A DNA stretch of 64,000 bases from Naumovozyma dairenensis CBS 421 (GCF_000227115.2 NC_016488.1:186001-250000), one strand, 5' to 3'; positions 50,462 to 62,174 are shown, numbered from the stretch's first letter. The notes: generated by a model from the letters alone, not told the origin. Made by a program: numbers and translations.

Positions 50462-51925
50462 ACACAACAAGCTGCAGGTATGTTCACAGAAATATTGGTT
50501 ACTAACTTGTCTGACTTGGGTAACTTATCTGACTTGCTAGGTTCATTTACTATCATATCAACAGGTATACCAGGTGGCATCATTCCTACCGGAGTAACAA
50601 CAGCTACTACCACGGGTGGTGGCGGTGGTGCTGGAGGAGCAGGTGGATTGCCCACAGCAACAAATGACATTCCACGTTCTGAAAGAACACTCGATTGTCA
50701 AGAATACGGAACATTCAATAGCAGTAGATCTTCCACTTTTAAGAATAATTATACCTCTTTCAGTATCAGTTACGGTGATTCCACTTTCGCTTCAGGTACA
50801 TGGGCTCAAGACGTTTTAAACCTTTCAGATTTGAATGTTACAGGACTCTCATTCGCTGTAGCAAATATGACAAACTCTACAGTAGGTGTCCTTGGGATAG
50901 GTTTACCTGCATTGGAATCTACTTATTCAGGAGCATCAGGGGCCACTCAAAGACAAATGTACCAATATATGAATTTCCCAATGGTTTTAAAACAATCTGG
51001 TGCAATCCATACCACTACATATTCTTTATTTTTGGATGATCTGGATGAAAGTCATGGTAGTGTTCTTTTCGGTGCCATTGATCATTCCAAATATACAGGT
51101 CAATTATATACTGTCCCTATGATTAACATAATGAGAAATAGTGGATATTCTAACCCAATCCAATTCGATGTAACATTATTCGGTATTGGTTTACAAAATG
51201 GTGAACGTAATTTAACATTAACCACAACGAAATTAGCAGCGTTATTAGATTCAGGTACAACAATTAGTTATTTCCCAACAAGTGTCGTCGAACTAGTAGC
51301 AAGACAAATTAACGCACAATATTCTGCCAGATTAGGTTTCTACACTGTCCCATGTAGATCGGTATCAAGTAATACAAACTTAGTTTTCGATTTCGGTGGA
51401 TTCCATATCTCAGGTCCATTACAAGATTTCTTAATTCAAACTTCTCAACAAACTTGTATCCTAGCAATGGCTCCACAAGAATCACAACACGTCATCCTTG
51501 GTGATATCTTCCTAACTCACGCTTATGTAGTTTACGATTTGGATAATTATGTCATCGCATTAGCCCAAGCGGATACTTCAACTTCAAATCAATCATCATC
51601 ATCGGATATTGAATTAATCACGAACTCAACTATACCAAGAGCTATTAGAGCGCCATTATATTCAGAAACTTGGACAGCTAATAGACCAGTTCAATCAGGT
51701 GGTAATATCTTTGCTGGAAATGGTACAGTCATATACAATCAAGGATCAGGATCAATGACTACGTTAAGTGGGACTGCTGGTGCTCAACAATTTACATCTT
51801 CAAGTACAGGATCTGCTAGTTCCGGTACTAGAAGGGAAAATGAAGCAAATGCTAAAGTGGCAAAGTCGTATGTTGGTTCAACCTTCGCGTTGTTGGTTAC
51901 TATCTTTATGGTTTCTTTGGTTTAA
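49967..51925 (+). CDS. MKC7: GPI-anchored aspartyl protease (yapsin, Mkc7/Yps1 type)
   Basis: The 652-residue preproprotein has a signal peptide (MKIPSILRDTILTTTSSLLL), a propeptide with a KR site (LLKRDNEDG), and catalytic aspartates D124 in DTGSADLW and D428 in DSGTTISYF. A long loop after the first aspartate holds a second KR followed by twelve Asp, then a Gly-rich run. A Ser/Thr-rich stem and a hydrophobic C-terminus (TFALLVTIFMVSLV) indicate GPI anchoring. Yapsins cut after basic residues at the cell surface and support wall integrity. The PEX7 side fits YDR144C; YPS1 is the duplicate. Confidence 0.88.
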
Positions 51926-52939
51926 CATATATATATATATATATATGCATATGTATATGTATTTTTACTCGACGTTAATTAATATTTTTTAATACCTAAC
52001 TCCTAAAAATTCAGTATTTAATACATATTCTCCTTCGCATTTCAAATTTTTATTTAATGGAGTGATGACATTACACAAAGTGAAATCAACCCTCGAAGAA
52101 ATCTTATTTTGTGAATGAATTTTCAGCGTCTTACTTGACAAAGAGATTTATTCAATCTTGCCAAGCAAGAAGGTAATAAAAATAATATATCATACAAATA
52201 AGCTGTCTAACCCAAAAATGGTAGCAATGACATATATAGTATCCGATGTACGTAAGATTAGTCAAAGGTGACTGAAGAGTCCTCTTGTTCTGGAGCTAAG
52301 ACAGGAATGAGTATGCGTGTACTGAGCCTTTAAGTAATCACGAATCAACTAGCCAAGATTTGCGAGTATGCCTCATCGATGAGTAGTACTACCCAGCCTA
52401 GTTACTGTAGTTGCAACAGCAAATAACAATAAGACGCCCTTTGTAGTGTTTCTCGTATTTTCATTCGTGACTATAATCGATTTCACTTTTCTTCTATGTA
52501 TTATCTTTCTATATAAAATGATCTTTCTTGTCTGTCTAACTGTGTACAAATAATTGATGTAGATAATTAGCGTTTTTATCTCCGGCCGGTACACAGTGTG
52601 TTTTAAGTTACCGAGAGTTTAAAGGTTGTTTTGAAAGACATCGATATACTATATCATTCTATTGATCATCGATTTTTCAGTTTACACAGTCAAATTATAT
52701 GCGAAGTAAATTATCTACTTTACTCATTCAATTGCATTTTGAAATATTATCCTCTATTTGTCATTGAAGACACGAAATCACATTCTATTGCCCTTGAAAA
52801 AAAAACCGGAGCTGGAACTGACTCCTCATCACATATCCTTTAAACTGCGAGCAGGATCCTAAACAAGAGTATTTTTCTCCAATAAAAAATCTAATATATT
52901 ATTCTCTGTCAATTAATATTACTCACGTTCTTTTACCCT
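51926..52939. other. Intergenic MKC7-PEX7, place of SAN1 in S. cerevisiae
   Basis: Starts with a (TA)n run right after the MKC7 stop. No RING-finger sequence or other remnant of SAN1 (YDR143C) is visible, and the short frames (52373-52594 -, 52631-52843 +) are not recognisable. The right part is the PEX7 promoter. Confidence 0.6.
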
Positions 52940-54136
52940 ATGTTAAGATACCATATCAATGGATTTAGCGGTTACAATATTCAATATTCCCCCTTTTTCG
53001 ATAATAAGCTTGCAGTTGCCTCAGCATCTAATTATGGTCTTGTAGGAAACGGGAAGCTGGTCATATTGGATATATTACCTGATGGAACCATAAAGGAATC
53101 CAATTCTTTCCTAACTCAAGACTGTTTGTTCGATGTTGCTTGGAACGAATCTCACGAATCACAATGTCTAGTGGCTCAAGGAGATGGTTCATTGAGATTA
53201 TTCGATATAAATCTTCAAAAATATCCCATTGCCATCTTTAAAGAACATAAAAAGGAAGTGTTAAGCTGCAATTGGAATTTGATCAATAAGAATTTGTTCC
53301 TTAGTAGTTCATGGGATGGAGATGTTAAAGTTTGGTCAACAGCAAGACAAGCAAGTTTAATAACGTTATCGCCAATTCATACTGATCCTACTGCTATTGT
53401 AAACACGAAAAGCAATATTAATCCATCTTTGAACAATGTTAGCCAGCCAATTCTTCATCCTAGATCAACAGCTATACGGCAACCTGTAACATCAGCATCA
53501 ATGCAGGGAAATGACAATAAAAACTGTATATACCAAGCCCAATTTTCACCACATGATCCTAACATAGTAGCGTGTTGTTCAGGTACTTCATATCTTACTC
53601 TTTTCGATCTTCGACAGCCAACACCAAACGTACAAAGAGGTATCTTAACACAAAGTGGATATGAAACATTGACGCTAGATTTCAATAAGTACAGATCACA
53701 TATAATTGCTACATCAGGTGTAGATAAAGCGATTAAAATGTGGGATATGAGGTTTATTCCTTCCACATTTTCTCCTCAATCTACATCTACAACTCCAATA
53801 TTATCAAGACGACAACAAGAACCCATTAATGAAATTATCAACGCACATGATTTGGCTGTAAAGACAATTAAATGGTCACCACATCATTCCAATTTGATGG
53901 TATCTACTTCATATGACATGACATGTAAGACATGGATGGATATTTCATACCAAAATGGTACAAGTAATGGGAGGACGAATTCATTGGATCCACAACGAAG
54001 AAATGGTTGTTTAGCGATTATGGATAAACATTCTGAGTTTGCGTTCGGGGTAGATTGGAGTCTTTGGGGACAGCCTGGATTTATCGCTAGTACTGGTTGG
54101 GATGGTAATGTCTTCATTTGGAATACTCTTCGATAA
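52940..54136 (+). CDS. PEX7: Peroxisomal PTS2 receptor Pex7
   Basis: The 398-residue WD40 protein (375 in S. cerevisiae) starts MLRYHINGFSGYNIQYSPFF, the conserved Pex7 N-terminus. WD repeats are seen in DCLFDVAWNESHESQ, EVLSCNWNL..WDGDVKVW, IYQAQFSPHDPNIVACC, VDKAIKMWDMRF, KTIKWSPHHSNLMVSTSYD and FGVDWSLWGQPGFIASTGWD. Pex7 binds N-terminal PTS2 signals in the cytosol and delivers them to the peroxisome with its Pex18/Pex21 co-receptors. An insertion between repeats (about residues 145-190) explains the extra length. The order PEX7-DOP1 matches YDR142C-YDR141C. Confidence 0.94.
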   Translation: MLRYHINGFSGYNIQYSPFFDNKLAVASASNYGLVGNGKLVILDILPDGTIKESNSFLTQDCLFDVAWNESHESQCLVAQGDGSLRLFDINLQKYPIAIFKEHKKEVLSCNWNLINKNLFLSSSWDGDVKVWSTARQASLITLSPIHTDPTAIVNTKSNINPSLNNVSQPILHPRSTAIRQPVTSASMQGNDNKNCIYQAQFSPHDPNIVACCSGTSYLTLFDLRQPTPNVQRGILTQSGYETLTLDFNKYRSHIIATSGVDKAIKMWDMRFIPSTFSPQSTSTTPILSRRQQEPINEIINAHDLAVKTIKWSPHHSNLMVSTSYDMTCKTWMDISYQNGTSNGRTNSLDPQRRNGCLAIMDKHSEFAFGVDWSLWGQPGFIASTGWDGNVFIWNTLR

Positions 54137-54896
54137 ATATGTGTTCGCATATTTCAAATTTAACATTCCCCCAAAACTGGAAACTATTTGGCATCGTAAG
54201 ATAAAATCACCTGCAAATCCCATTCACACGTTGTGTAATCAATGAGGGAAGCACGCTGATAGTTGTAGTCCATAACGTGTAGTCCTGTCTTTATATTAAG
54301 GTTCAGTTTGAATAAAGCTGTGGTTGATCTAAATACTCAATCTATCTTGTTCAAAATGAATATTCTAATACAAATATTGACTATTTTCCTTTCTATGTAT
54401 ATCAAGCAATTGAGTTGGACATGGAATTCACAATGATATATACTCCAAAATATGATTTTAAGGAAATCCAATAAAAAGAGTGAATTCCCCACCCTCGTCG
54501 AACTACTTTTTGAGTAAAACCATATGATGATAACACCGACAGGTTCGTAAGACTTTTCCTCTATACTATATTTATTTAAAATCATGTAATACTTGTATAT
54601 ATTCATTCCCCATTTCATTTGTGTAGTTGGCTCTTACGCTGCTTCGTTCATGATCTTAAAATAAAAAGCCACGGCGATTCATTATGGCTAACATGCGTCG
54701 GCAAACATGTATAAAGGAATTGAACATATGTTTCAAAAAAAGAGCTAAACAAAAGCAAAGCCTTAAATTGACAAATTGAACCATTGTCAAAGTTGACAAG
54801 AAGCTTTACATACACCATCTCAATTACAACTATACTGACTTCTCTTATTGTTTTTTTGTCGATAATCCAGACAAAAGATCGAGTTAATAGCCAAAT
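54137..54896. other. Intergenic PEX7-DOP1
   Basis: AT-rich 3' flank of PEX7 and promoter of DOP1. The 93-codon minus-strand frame at 54337-54618 has no recognisable similarity. Confidence 0.55.
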
Positions 54897-57800
54897 ATGT
54901 CTTTGCCGTTGAAACCATTCACGATCGATTCACATACGAAACAATTAAATTCTAAACAAAAGAAGTTCCACATAAACGTAGAAAGAGCCCTGGAAAGATT
55001 CGACTCAGTAACAGAATGGGCTGATTACATTGCAAGTCTTGGGACTCTATTAAAGGCATTACAAAGTTGGTCACCAAAATTTCAGAATGTGAAATACTAT
55101 ATTCCAACACCATATCAAGTAAGTAGAAGACTAACATCATCATTATCTCCCAGCTTACCAGCAGGTGTTCATCAGAAGACTTTAGAGGTCTATACTTTTA
55201 TTTTTGAAAATATAGGTCAAGAAACATTATCAGCTGAATGTAATATTTGGATACCAGGTATCTTACCGCTAATGACGTATGCTTCGATGTCGGTAAGATC
55301 TCATGTCATTGAACTCTTCGCGAACTATATAGTATGTTTACCATCATTAACATTGAAATTATTAGTTAGACCAATATTAGCAAGTTTGTTTCCAGCAATT
55401 GATGACGAAAGTAGTGAATTCTTACCATTAACTATGAAACTAATTGAAACTTTAAAAACAAATTTAAACGATGATTCATTATTTTGGCAAACTACATTTT
55501 TAATTATATCTTCGAATAAAGATAGAAGATTAGGTGGATTAGTTTGGTTAACTAAAAAATTCCCTTCACTTAATGCTGTTCCTCATTTGCTTAAGACCAA
55601 AGAAGAGGAATTGCGAAATTTCGAAACTACTTTTAATGACAATGCACAATCATCAACCTTGAATAATGCAGATAAAAAGAAACAAAAAGACCTAACTTTG
55701 TCTATACTACTACCTGCTGCTAAAGATTTGGTTTCACCTGAATCTGGATTATTGATTCGAGGGTTAATTCGTTGTCTTGATGACGACAATGATTTACTAT
55801 TAAAAAGAGGATTGTTGGATCTCTTATTGCAACGATTACAATTAAATTCACCTGTGCTGACTACTTTAGTTAGTTATAATGACAGAAAACTGTTGATAAT
55901 GAGTTGTTGTAGAACCGCTTTGAATAAAGATATGTCCTTAAATAGGAGGATATGGAATTGGTTATTAGGTCCGAATTCGTCGAGTATCAATTTAAATAAT
56001 AGCTCTACCAGCCTACTGGAAAAAGTAACATCTGACAAGGAGAACGGTACTGTAAATCAAGACAGCGAAGATACATACTTTGCTAAGTACGGCCTAAAAC
56101 CCTTGATTGACGGGTTAAATGATTTGTTAACGAATGAAGAAAATACAATAATTGCATTCAAGATATGTCTTGCAATGATGGATAGATGGGAACTTGGATC
56201 ATTGATAATACCAACAATGTTCATTAGATTATTACAAGCGGCACAAAAATTTGCAAATGATAAAAAGGTTTCCAAAGCAGCAAGCACGTTTTTTGATGCT
56301 GTAGAAACAAATACTATATGGGGCCAAATATTTGAATGGATTACTAAAACGAAAGACTTTGATTTCCTCTATTATGTTATCTCCACTTATGACATATCAA
56401 CAGATGAAGAAATCATAATACGCCATTTACCGTTGGTTCTTTTAGCAACCTTATCATTTCCATTCGTTGCTCCTTCTGATGCTGATAAGAATAATGACAA
56501 TAATGCCTCACAGCTCTTTTCAAACTATGAACTATACTCAAAACTGCTAGAGCATATCCCTGAAAGAGCATTCCTTCCATTAAGTCATTCCAAATTAACT
56601 GAAGAAAGTCAACTAGATGAAGAAACTATCATAAAGAAGATTTTAAAGTATTATGATACCGTTTCAAGCCCTCACAAGATAGTTAACCCGGAGGATAATT
56701 TAGGCGAACCCGATCTACCATTTGCTACAGAAGACTTAACGTTCCTAATAGTGGCACAAACAAAGAGATTATTAATATCTAATCTCCACAAGTTTAAATC
56801 CGTTAATAAAATCTCCGATGTATTTGTTTCAATCATAGATAAAATACCTGGAGATACATATCCTAAGCAGACCAATCCGGAGATTTCTATAAACGATTCT
56901 CTTGTCAGGGCTATTTTAGATGCTACAAAAAACTATGACCCATGTGATGCAACCTATTCAATTATAGGTATGGTAAACATTTTCAGTAATTATCTCAATA
57001 CAAAGATGTCTGTGCTCGACTCCACCAAATTATTGAAACGAATAATGGAATGTATATGGTGTAATATGAAGATGCCAAATACACAATCGATTGCTATCAA
57101 ATGTTTGAAATCTTTGGAAAGAACTGTCTCATCAAATTATCTTAGCGGTTCCCTATCATATTGCTTTGTACAAGAAAAAGACATTACACAAAGACTAAAT
57201 GTAATAGACCTACTATGGACAAGAATGGATGATAATACTTCCTTAATCAAACATCCGTTACAATTGATCTTAGATGAATTATGCGATACTCAAAACCCAT
57301 ATTATCTGAGTGTATCAAAATGGATTTCCTTAGTATTAAGCTCTCATTCATCTAATAGGTTTTATAAAGTTATGAGTGAATATATCTTTGAATTTGACTT
57401 TTTAGTTAAGGGTTATTTAACAGAAATGGATGATTTAGATATGTTTACATATCGCCTTCAAACACTAACAAATGTATTGAAGACTAACGATAATAATGTG
57501 GTGAAAAATTTTGCTCTAGAGCTAACGAATGATATTACAGTGGATTACTGGAAAAATGAAGATATGTCAACTTATAAAAATTTGATACTTGTTTGTCTAT
57601 TACATTTTCTGAAAATTGAAAATAATAATCACGCAAAGAGTATCAGAAGTTCGTTATTGTTATTAGATTGTTTATTAGATGGTACAGAAAAGAATTTCAA
57701 AGATATAGTCATATTTTTACTGCAATTATCCTCAAACTATATCTCTGGTGATAAGATTGAAACTGAATTAATAGCGTTTTCATTATTAGACATCGTCTCA

Positions 57801-60065
57801 AAAGTGTTAAAGTTATCTCATAAGAACGGGATAAAACTTGATATATTCGATGATAATGCAACTCATTTGAAATATATCGATTATTTGGTGACAAGTGTTT
57901 CTACCATGAAGGCACCCCTAGTGGTGGCGTCTTATATCAATTTACTTTCTGAAAGTATTGTTTATTTCGATCATTCCATTTTCAGTATGGTACTACCATT
58001 GACCTCGTCGATTGTTCAATGTGTGCAGCGTTTGTTTAATTCAGCTAAAGTAAGCGGTGATTATTACGAATCAATCTCGTTATTACTAGGCGGGTTAAAA
58101 GAACTAAGTGAAGTATCACATGGATATTTAGCAGCCGATGAACGAGAAGGATCTTTTACAAGTGCACCATCAAAGACAGATTTTTTCCAATCTGTAGTAT
58201 CGAATGTTTTCTCGACAGATCCTTCAGGTGCCTCTACCAGATTACAAGGAGAAAGAGATGTAGTCTTGCAATGCTTCAGACAAGTAACGCTTTCTTGTTT
58301 AGATTTATGGTGCTGGGCTCATGATCATACCGAAATGTCCAAAGATGCAAAAAATCAAGATAATGTCAATTATAATGCATATAAATTTAAATTCAAATCA
58401 AAAGATCTTCTGGAACACCTTTTTTATTTAGAGCCTTCGGAAGTTTTGGAAACAATGATTAACGCACGGGACGATAACAACATTATTACGTTGATTCACG
58501 TTCTAGATGGTAACAAACCTGCCATGACAGCTCCTTATTTATTTTCAGGGATCGTTTACAGATATAATAAAACAACATCAGTTAAATTTTCATCAGCTTC
58601 CAATATAAAAGCAAGCGCTAATAAAGCACTCAGATTCGAATCATCTTTGATTCAAAAGCTATCAGGAACAAGATTAATGAATTTTTTGATTCAATATGTA
58701 GATACATTGGATAATGCAGCTATTGAAGAATTCTACGGTGATTTTATCATATTCTTCAAGGAGATTATAACGAATTACTCTTTATATATTCCAATTTCAG
58801 TATCAATCACTAAATTTGTCTCAATTATTGCTGAAAAGATTGCGAAATCGCAATTTGGAGAGCAAAAGCGTATTAGAAAAGATTTAGCCGATACGTTTAT
58901 CAAATATATCAGCTACGTATTTGCCAATTTCCCGCAGGCAATCGGTAATGATAAAAGCTTCATCGATTCAGTGGATAATGAATTAATGTTCAAAGATATT
59001 GAGTTCATAATACCTAGAACTGAGTATATTGTCAATGAAAATCGATCTGGTGATAAATATAATGTTGTTATTTCCACCATTGTGACACAAGTTTTATCAG
59101 CTTACTTGAAACCTAGAACAGAAATAGATATTCCCAACTATGTTATTTCTTTATGTTCTACTGTCGCAGCATACGGTAGTAAAGTCAAAATCTGGCGTAA
59201 CGTTGTAAATGATTTTTTTCAGGATGACAAGAAGTTGATTATAATAGGGCAAAATCGAATGTGGAATGATGTTATTTATGAGTGGTCCCAATATCCTGAT
59301 ACCAAAGATAGATTGATGAGTGATTTGTTATTATCAACAGAATCTAAGAAGCTCGGTATGACACCTACCCTAATCACGTTTAATGCATGGAATGATTCTG
59401 AAATCAACAGTAAATGTCAAAGCTTACTAAGAATAACTTATCTTATCTTAATTTCACCAGTTGATGCGTATTTACTAAATTTCCAAACGCTAATTACTTG
59501 TGTTTGTCAATATTTAGTTTCCAAAGAATCGAAAATCAAATCTAGGTGTTGGATGTTGTTAAGAACTATGGTATTAAGATTTTCAGAGTCACATTTCAAC
59601 GATTATTGGTCCATGATAACATACTGTTTGCAAACAAATCTTCAGGAGTTTTATGAATTATTACAGATTCAAGGAGACATCAATTCATCTGATGTCCTTC
59701 AAATTTGTAAATCAGTAGATTTGATGTTAACTTTAAATATTGAAGGCTTTGTTGCTACAAATGAATGGTTATTTATTATTGATACAATCAATTGTATATA
59801 TAAGAGTAATCCATTTATGGCATTAATTGATGAAATTTCAGAATTTAAAGATTTTAATTTAGCCAAGATTGATGATGTAGAATTGGCAAAGGAAACGGAG
59901 ACAAATATACCATTATTAACTGGTGTACATTCCATTGAGAAGTATACTCAACTCAAAAATTTCTTCCGAAATTTGAGTTATTTCCATTATGAAGCTATCT
60001 ATAGTTTGAAACCTACGGATGTTGGTATTTGCGAGGATGACCTTTTAACTGATATATTCGTCTAA
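54897..60065 (+). CDS. DOP1: Dopey-family protein Dop1
   Basis: The 1722-residue protein (1698 in S. cerevisiae) opens with the conserved Dopey N-terminal domain, including FDSVTEWADYIASLGTLLKA and PAGVHQKTLEVYTFIFENIG, about residues 15-300. Long helical repeat-like sequence follows, with a conserved C-terminal part near residues 1480-1620 (WMLLRTMVLRFSESHFNDYW). Dop1 is essential in S. cerevisiae and acts with Mon2 and the flippase Neo1 in endosome-Golgi traffic and membrane organisation. The frame is continuous with no sign of damage. Its position matches YDR141C. Confidence 0.96.
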   Translation: MSLPLKPFTIDSHTKQLNSKQKKFHINVERALERFDSVTEWADYIASLGTLLKALQSWSPKFQNVKYYIPTPYQVSRRLTSSLSPSLPAGVHQKTLEVYTFIFENIGQETLSAECNIWIPGILPLMTYASMSVRSHVIELFANYIVCLPSLTLKLLVRPILASLFPAIDDESSEFLPLTMKLIETLKTNLNDDSLFWQTTFLIISSNKDRRLGGLVWLTKKFPSLNAVPHLLKTKEEELRNFETTFNDNAQSSTLNNADKKKQKDLTLSILLPAAKDLVSPESGLLIRGLIRCLDDDNDLLLKRGLLDLLLQRLQLNSPVLTTLVSYNDRKLLIMSCCRTALNKDMSLNRRIWNWLLGPNSSSINLNNSSTSLLEKVTSDKENGTVNQDSEDTYFAKYGLKPLIDGLNDLLTNEENTIIAFKICLAMMDRWELGSLIIPTMFIRLLQAAQKFANDKKVSKAASTFFDAVETNTIWGQIFEWITKTKDFDFLYYVISTYDISTDEEIIIRHLPLVLLATLSFPFVAPSDADKNNDNNASQLFSNYELYSKLLEHIPERAFLPLSHSKLTEESQLDEETIIKKILKYYDTVSSPHKIVNPEDNLGEPDLPFATEDLTFLIVAQTKRLLISNLHKFKSVNKISDVFVSIIDKIPGDTYPKQTNPEISINDSLVRAILDATKNYDPCDATYSIIGMVNIFSNYLNTKMSVLDSTKLLKRIMECIWCNMKMPNTQSIAIKCLKSLERTVSSNYLSGSLSYCFVQEKDITQRLNVIDLLWTRMDDNTSLIKHPLQLILDELCDTQNPYYLSVSKWISLVLSSHSSNRFYKVMSEYIFEFDFLVKGYLTEMDDLDMFTYRLQTLTNVLKTNDNNVVKNFALELTNDITVDYWKNEDMSTYKNLILVCLLHFLKIENNNHAKSIRSSLLLLDCLLDGTEKNFKDIVIFLLQLSSNYISGDKIETELIAFSLLDIVSKVLKLSHKNGIKLDIFDDNATHLKYIDYLVTSVSTMKAPLVVASYINLLSESIVYFDHSIFSMVLPLTSSIVQCVQRLFNSAKVSGDYYESISLLLGGLKELSEVSHGYLAADEREGSFTSAPSKTDFFQSVVSNVFSTDPSGASTRLQGERDVVLQCFRQVTLSCLDLWCWAHDHTEMSKDAKNQDNVNYNAYKFKFKSKDLLEHLFYLEPSEVLETMINARDDNNIITLIHVLDGNKPAMTAPYLFSGIVYRYNKTTSVKFSSASNIKASANKALRFESSLIQKLSGTRLMNFLIQYVDTLDNAAIEEFYGDFIIFFKEIITNYSLYIPISVSITKFVSIIAEKIAKSQFGEQKRIRKDLADTFIKYISYVFANFPQAIGNDKSFIDSVDNELMFKDIEFIIPRTEYIVNENRSGDKYNVVISTIVTQVLSAYLKPRTEIDIPNYVISLCSTVAAYGSKVKIWRNVVNDFFQDDKKLIIIGQNRMWNDVIYEWSQYPDTKDRLMSDLLLSTESKKLGMTPTLITFNAWNDSEINSKCQSLLRITYLILISPVDAYLLNFQTLITCVCQYLVSKESKIKSRCWMLLRTMVLRFSESHFNDYWSMITYCLQTNLQEFYELLQIQGDINSSDVLQICKSVDLMLTLNIEGFVATNEWLFIIDTINCIYKSNPFMALIDEISEFKDFNLAKIDDVELAKETETNIPLLTGVHSIEKYTQLKNFFRNLSYFHYEAIYSLKPTDVGICEDDLLTDIFV

Positions 60066-60159
60066 TAAATAATATACATTTTTTTATATAGAACATCAGG
60101 AAAAAAAAAAAAGTAATAATTTTCAAAAGTAACTTTTCTTCTAGTCTATAAAACTTTTG

Positions 60160-60867
60160 TTAACATCTCGAGAATCTATATACGCTCAGTACTTCCCATC
60201 CAGCTTTCCTATTTTTCACCAATTCTATATTCCAGTTACTGTAACCATTTTCTTTCATTGATTTTATAATCTCTTCAGGTTTATTCCTGGCACAAAATAA
60301 GATATAAGCAATACCATTCGGAGTAAGTATAGTATCTAGTTGAGCCAGTACACGATTTGTAATTTCCATACCATCTTTCCCACCTTCTAAAGCAAGATCT
60401 ACCCATGTATCTAACTCTTCTTTCCTTTCAGGTCTAGTTGGAATAGTTTCACTTGGAACATATGGTGGGTTAAAAACAAGAAGATCTATTTGATTGCTTC
60501 TCCAAGAGGATGTGAGATCCACTTGTACAGGTTCTAATAGACTACTTTTACTGCCAGCATTATTATTATCGTTATCTTTTGCCCTATTTAGTTTCACAGT
60601 ATCTAACGTAGCTTCAAGTGCCCACGGATTAATATCGAAGGCATAATAAACGGAATTATTGTTAGTTGTCGGTATATGATTTTGAATCATGAAGGTGGTA
60701 ATTATCCCTGAACCTGGACCAATCTCACATACCAAGGCTAACTTATTTTTGAACTTTTGAGCTAAATACTCTAGATCTTTTTCTAGAGAATCTAATAGCA
60801 GAAAACTATCTTCACTGGGTTCATACACTTTATCATAGTCACACTTGATGTATGGGGTCGGCAGCAT
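60160..60867 (-). CDS. MTQ2: eRF1 glutamine methyltransferase Mtq2
   Basis: The 235-residue protein (221 in S. cerevisiae) is a class I SAM-dependent methyltransferase. Motif I is [13 protein letters not shown], and the HemK-type catalytic motif is [12 protein letters not shown]. The N-terminus [18 protein letters not shown] is typical of Mtq2/HEMK2. With its partner Trm112 it methylates the GGQ glutamine of release factor eRF1 in the cytosol. An Asn/Asp insertion ([13 protein letters not shown]) accounts for the extra residues. It is convergent with DOP1 and divergent from RUB1, as in S. cerevisiae. Confidence 0.94.
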   Translation of the reverse strand: MLPTPYIKCDYDKVYEPSEDSFLLLDSLEKDLEYLAQKFKNKLALVCEIGPGSGIITTFMIQNHIPTTNNNSVYYAFDINPWALEATLDTVKLNRAKDNDNNNAGSKSSLLEPVQVDLTSSWRSNQIDLLVFNPPYVPSETIPTRPERKEELDTWVDLALEGGKDGMEITNRVLAQLDTILTPNGIAYILFCARNKPEEIIKSMKENGYSNWNIELVKNRKAGWEVLSVYRFSRC

Positions 60868-61101
60868 GATATTATTATAGTTTCCTTTCCAAACTATCTC
60901 CTTAATAAATTTTTTTTATTGGATATAAGTCGTACTTGGAAGTTCCTGTTTCGGTTTTCCTATAGATATTAATTTTTCAATTGTTTAAAGGATTTCAATA
61001 AGTTGTATACAAGAAGAACAAAAGAAAGGAACTTTCATATAGAAAGATCAAGAAACTGGGAAATTGTGGGAAAAAGAAGTGTACTAATATATACCATTAG
61101 C

Positions 61102-61450
61102 ATGATTATTAAAGTGAAGACGTTGACAGGGAAGGAAATCCCAGTTGAAATATCCGGAAATGAACCAGTTTATAGAATTAAAGAATTATTGGAGGAAAAA
61201 GAAGGCATTCCTCCTTCACAACAAAGACTTATATTCCAAGGGAAACAAATGTATGTTATATATAATTGAATTAGTATTCATGTACTTTCAAGCTACTACT
61301 ATAGCCTTCATTAAAGAACTACTTCTTACTAACATTATTATTTATCGATGATATTTATTTAACAGTGATGACGAACAATCGGTTAGTTCTGCCAATTTGG
61401 TAGATGGTATGCAATTACATTTAGTGTTGACATTGAGAGGAGGTTGTTAA
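61102..61450 (+). CDS. RUB1: Ubiquitin-like modifier Rub1 (NEDD8), two exons
   Basis: The coding sequence joins 61102-61250 and 61366-61450, giving 77 residues as in S. cerevisiae. Exon 1 encodes [19 protein letters not shown] through LIFQGKQ; codon 50 is split (AT|T, Ile) and exon 2 continues [20 protein letters not shown], ending LTLRGGC. A one-residue C-terminal extension after the diglycine (Cys here, Asn in S. cerevisiae) must be removed by a hydrolase such as Yuh1. Rub1 is attached to cullins, mainly Cdc53. The upstream in-frame ATG at 61003 adds residues with no homology. The intron position matches YDR139C. Confidence 0.96.
61251..61365 (+). other. RUB1 spliceosomal intron, 115 nt
   Basis: The 5' splice site is GTATGT (61251-61256), the branch site TACTAAC (61327-61333) and the 3' splice site CAG (61363-61365), 32 nt after the branch site. 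Reading through the intron reaches a stop after a few codons, so splicing is required. Confidence 0.95.
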
Positions 61451-62174
61451 AAGCATTCTCCGTGGTCTCACCTTCTTCTAAGCTACCAATAGAACAAGCT
61501 ATCTCGAGATGATTAGGTTGAAGAAATGGAAAGATCAAGTATATATTATGTGTGATCCAATTCTAGACATTTAGCATTCACTTATGACATATACTATTAC
61601 ATTTAAATAGAAAAGAAAATAAACGATATCTTATTACGAGGAATGTATCTTTAACGAGATTTTAGCGAAAACATAGGTCTAAGTAAGTAAGTAAATATGT
61701 ATTTGTCTGTTGTTTTGCGAGATGATACAATATAGACACAACACTATATAATCAGTACATTACAAAACGTATTGAGATCATGATGAATATGAATATAATA
61801 TTCCTTGCAGTAGATGGATTCTAGTGTATAAGATTCCCTTTATGAAACAGTAATGACTTGAAAAAGAGAAGTTGTTGATAGTCGCCAAGAAATTAAATAT
61901 TCAATTTTAAAAGGGTGTCTGTCTTCTTTTGATAAAGGAGTTTTTGAACAAGTAAGGAAGCAACGAATAGAGCTCCAATAATATAAAAGAGAAAACGCCA
62001 CAGAAGAGACACCTTATAATAATATTCAAAACCCAGTATGAGACAAACTATAAATTTGATTAGAGAATCCATTGCTACTTTTATTGCAAGACTAATTAGC
62101 CCTCACGCAACATAAACTAAACTAACACAGGAGATACAGGAAAGCTTTATACAAACAAAAACAAAGCAAAGCAA
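61451..62174. other. Intergenic RUB1-F-box gene
   Basis: Contains no gene and no visible remnant of HPR1, RGP1, YCF1 or YDR132C, which lie between the corresponding genes in S. cerevisiae. The right part is presumably the promoter of the F-box gene. Confidence 0.6.
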
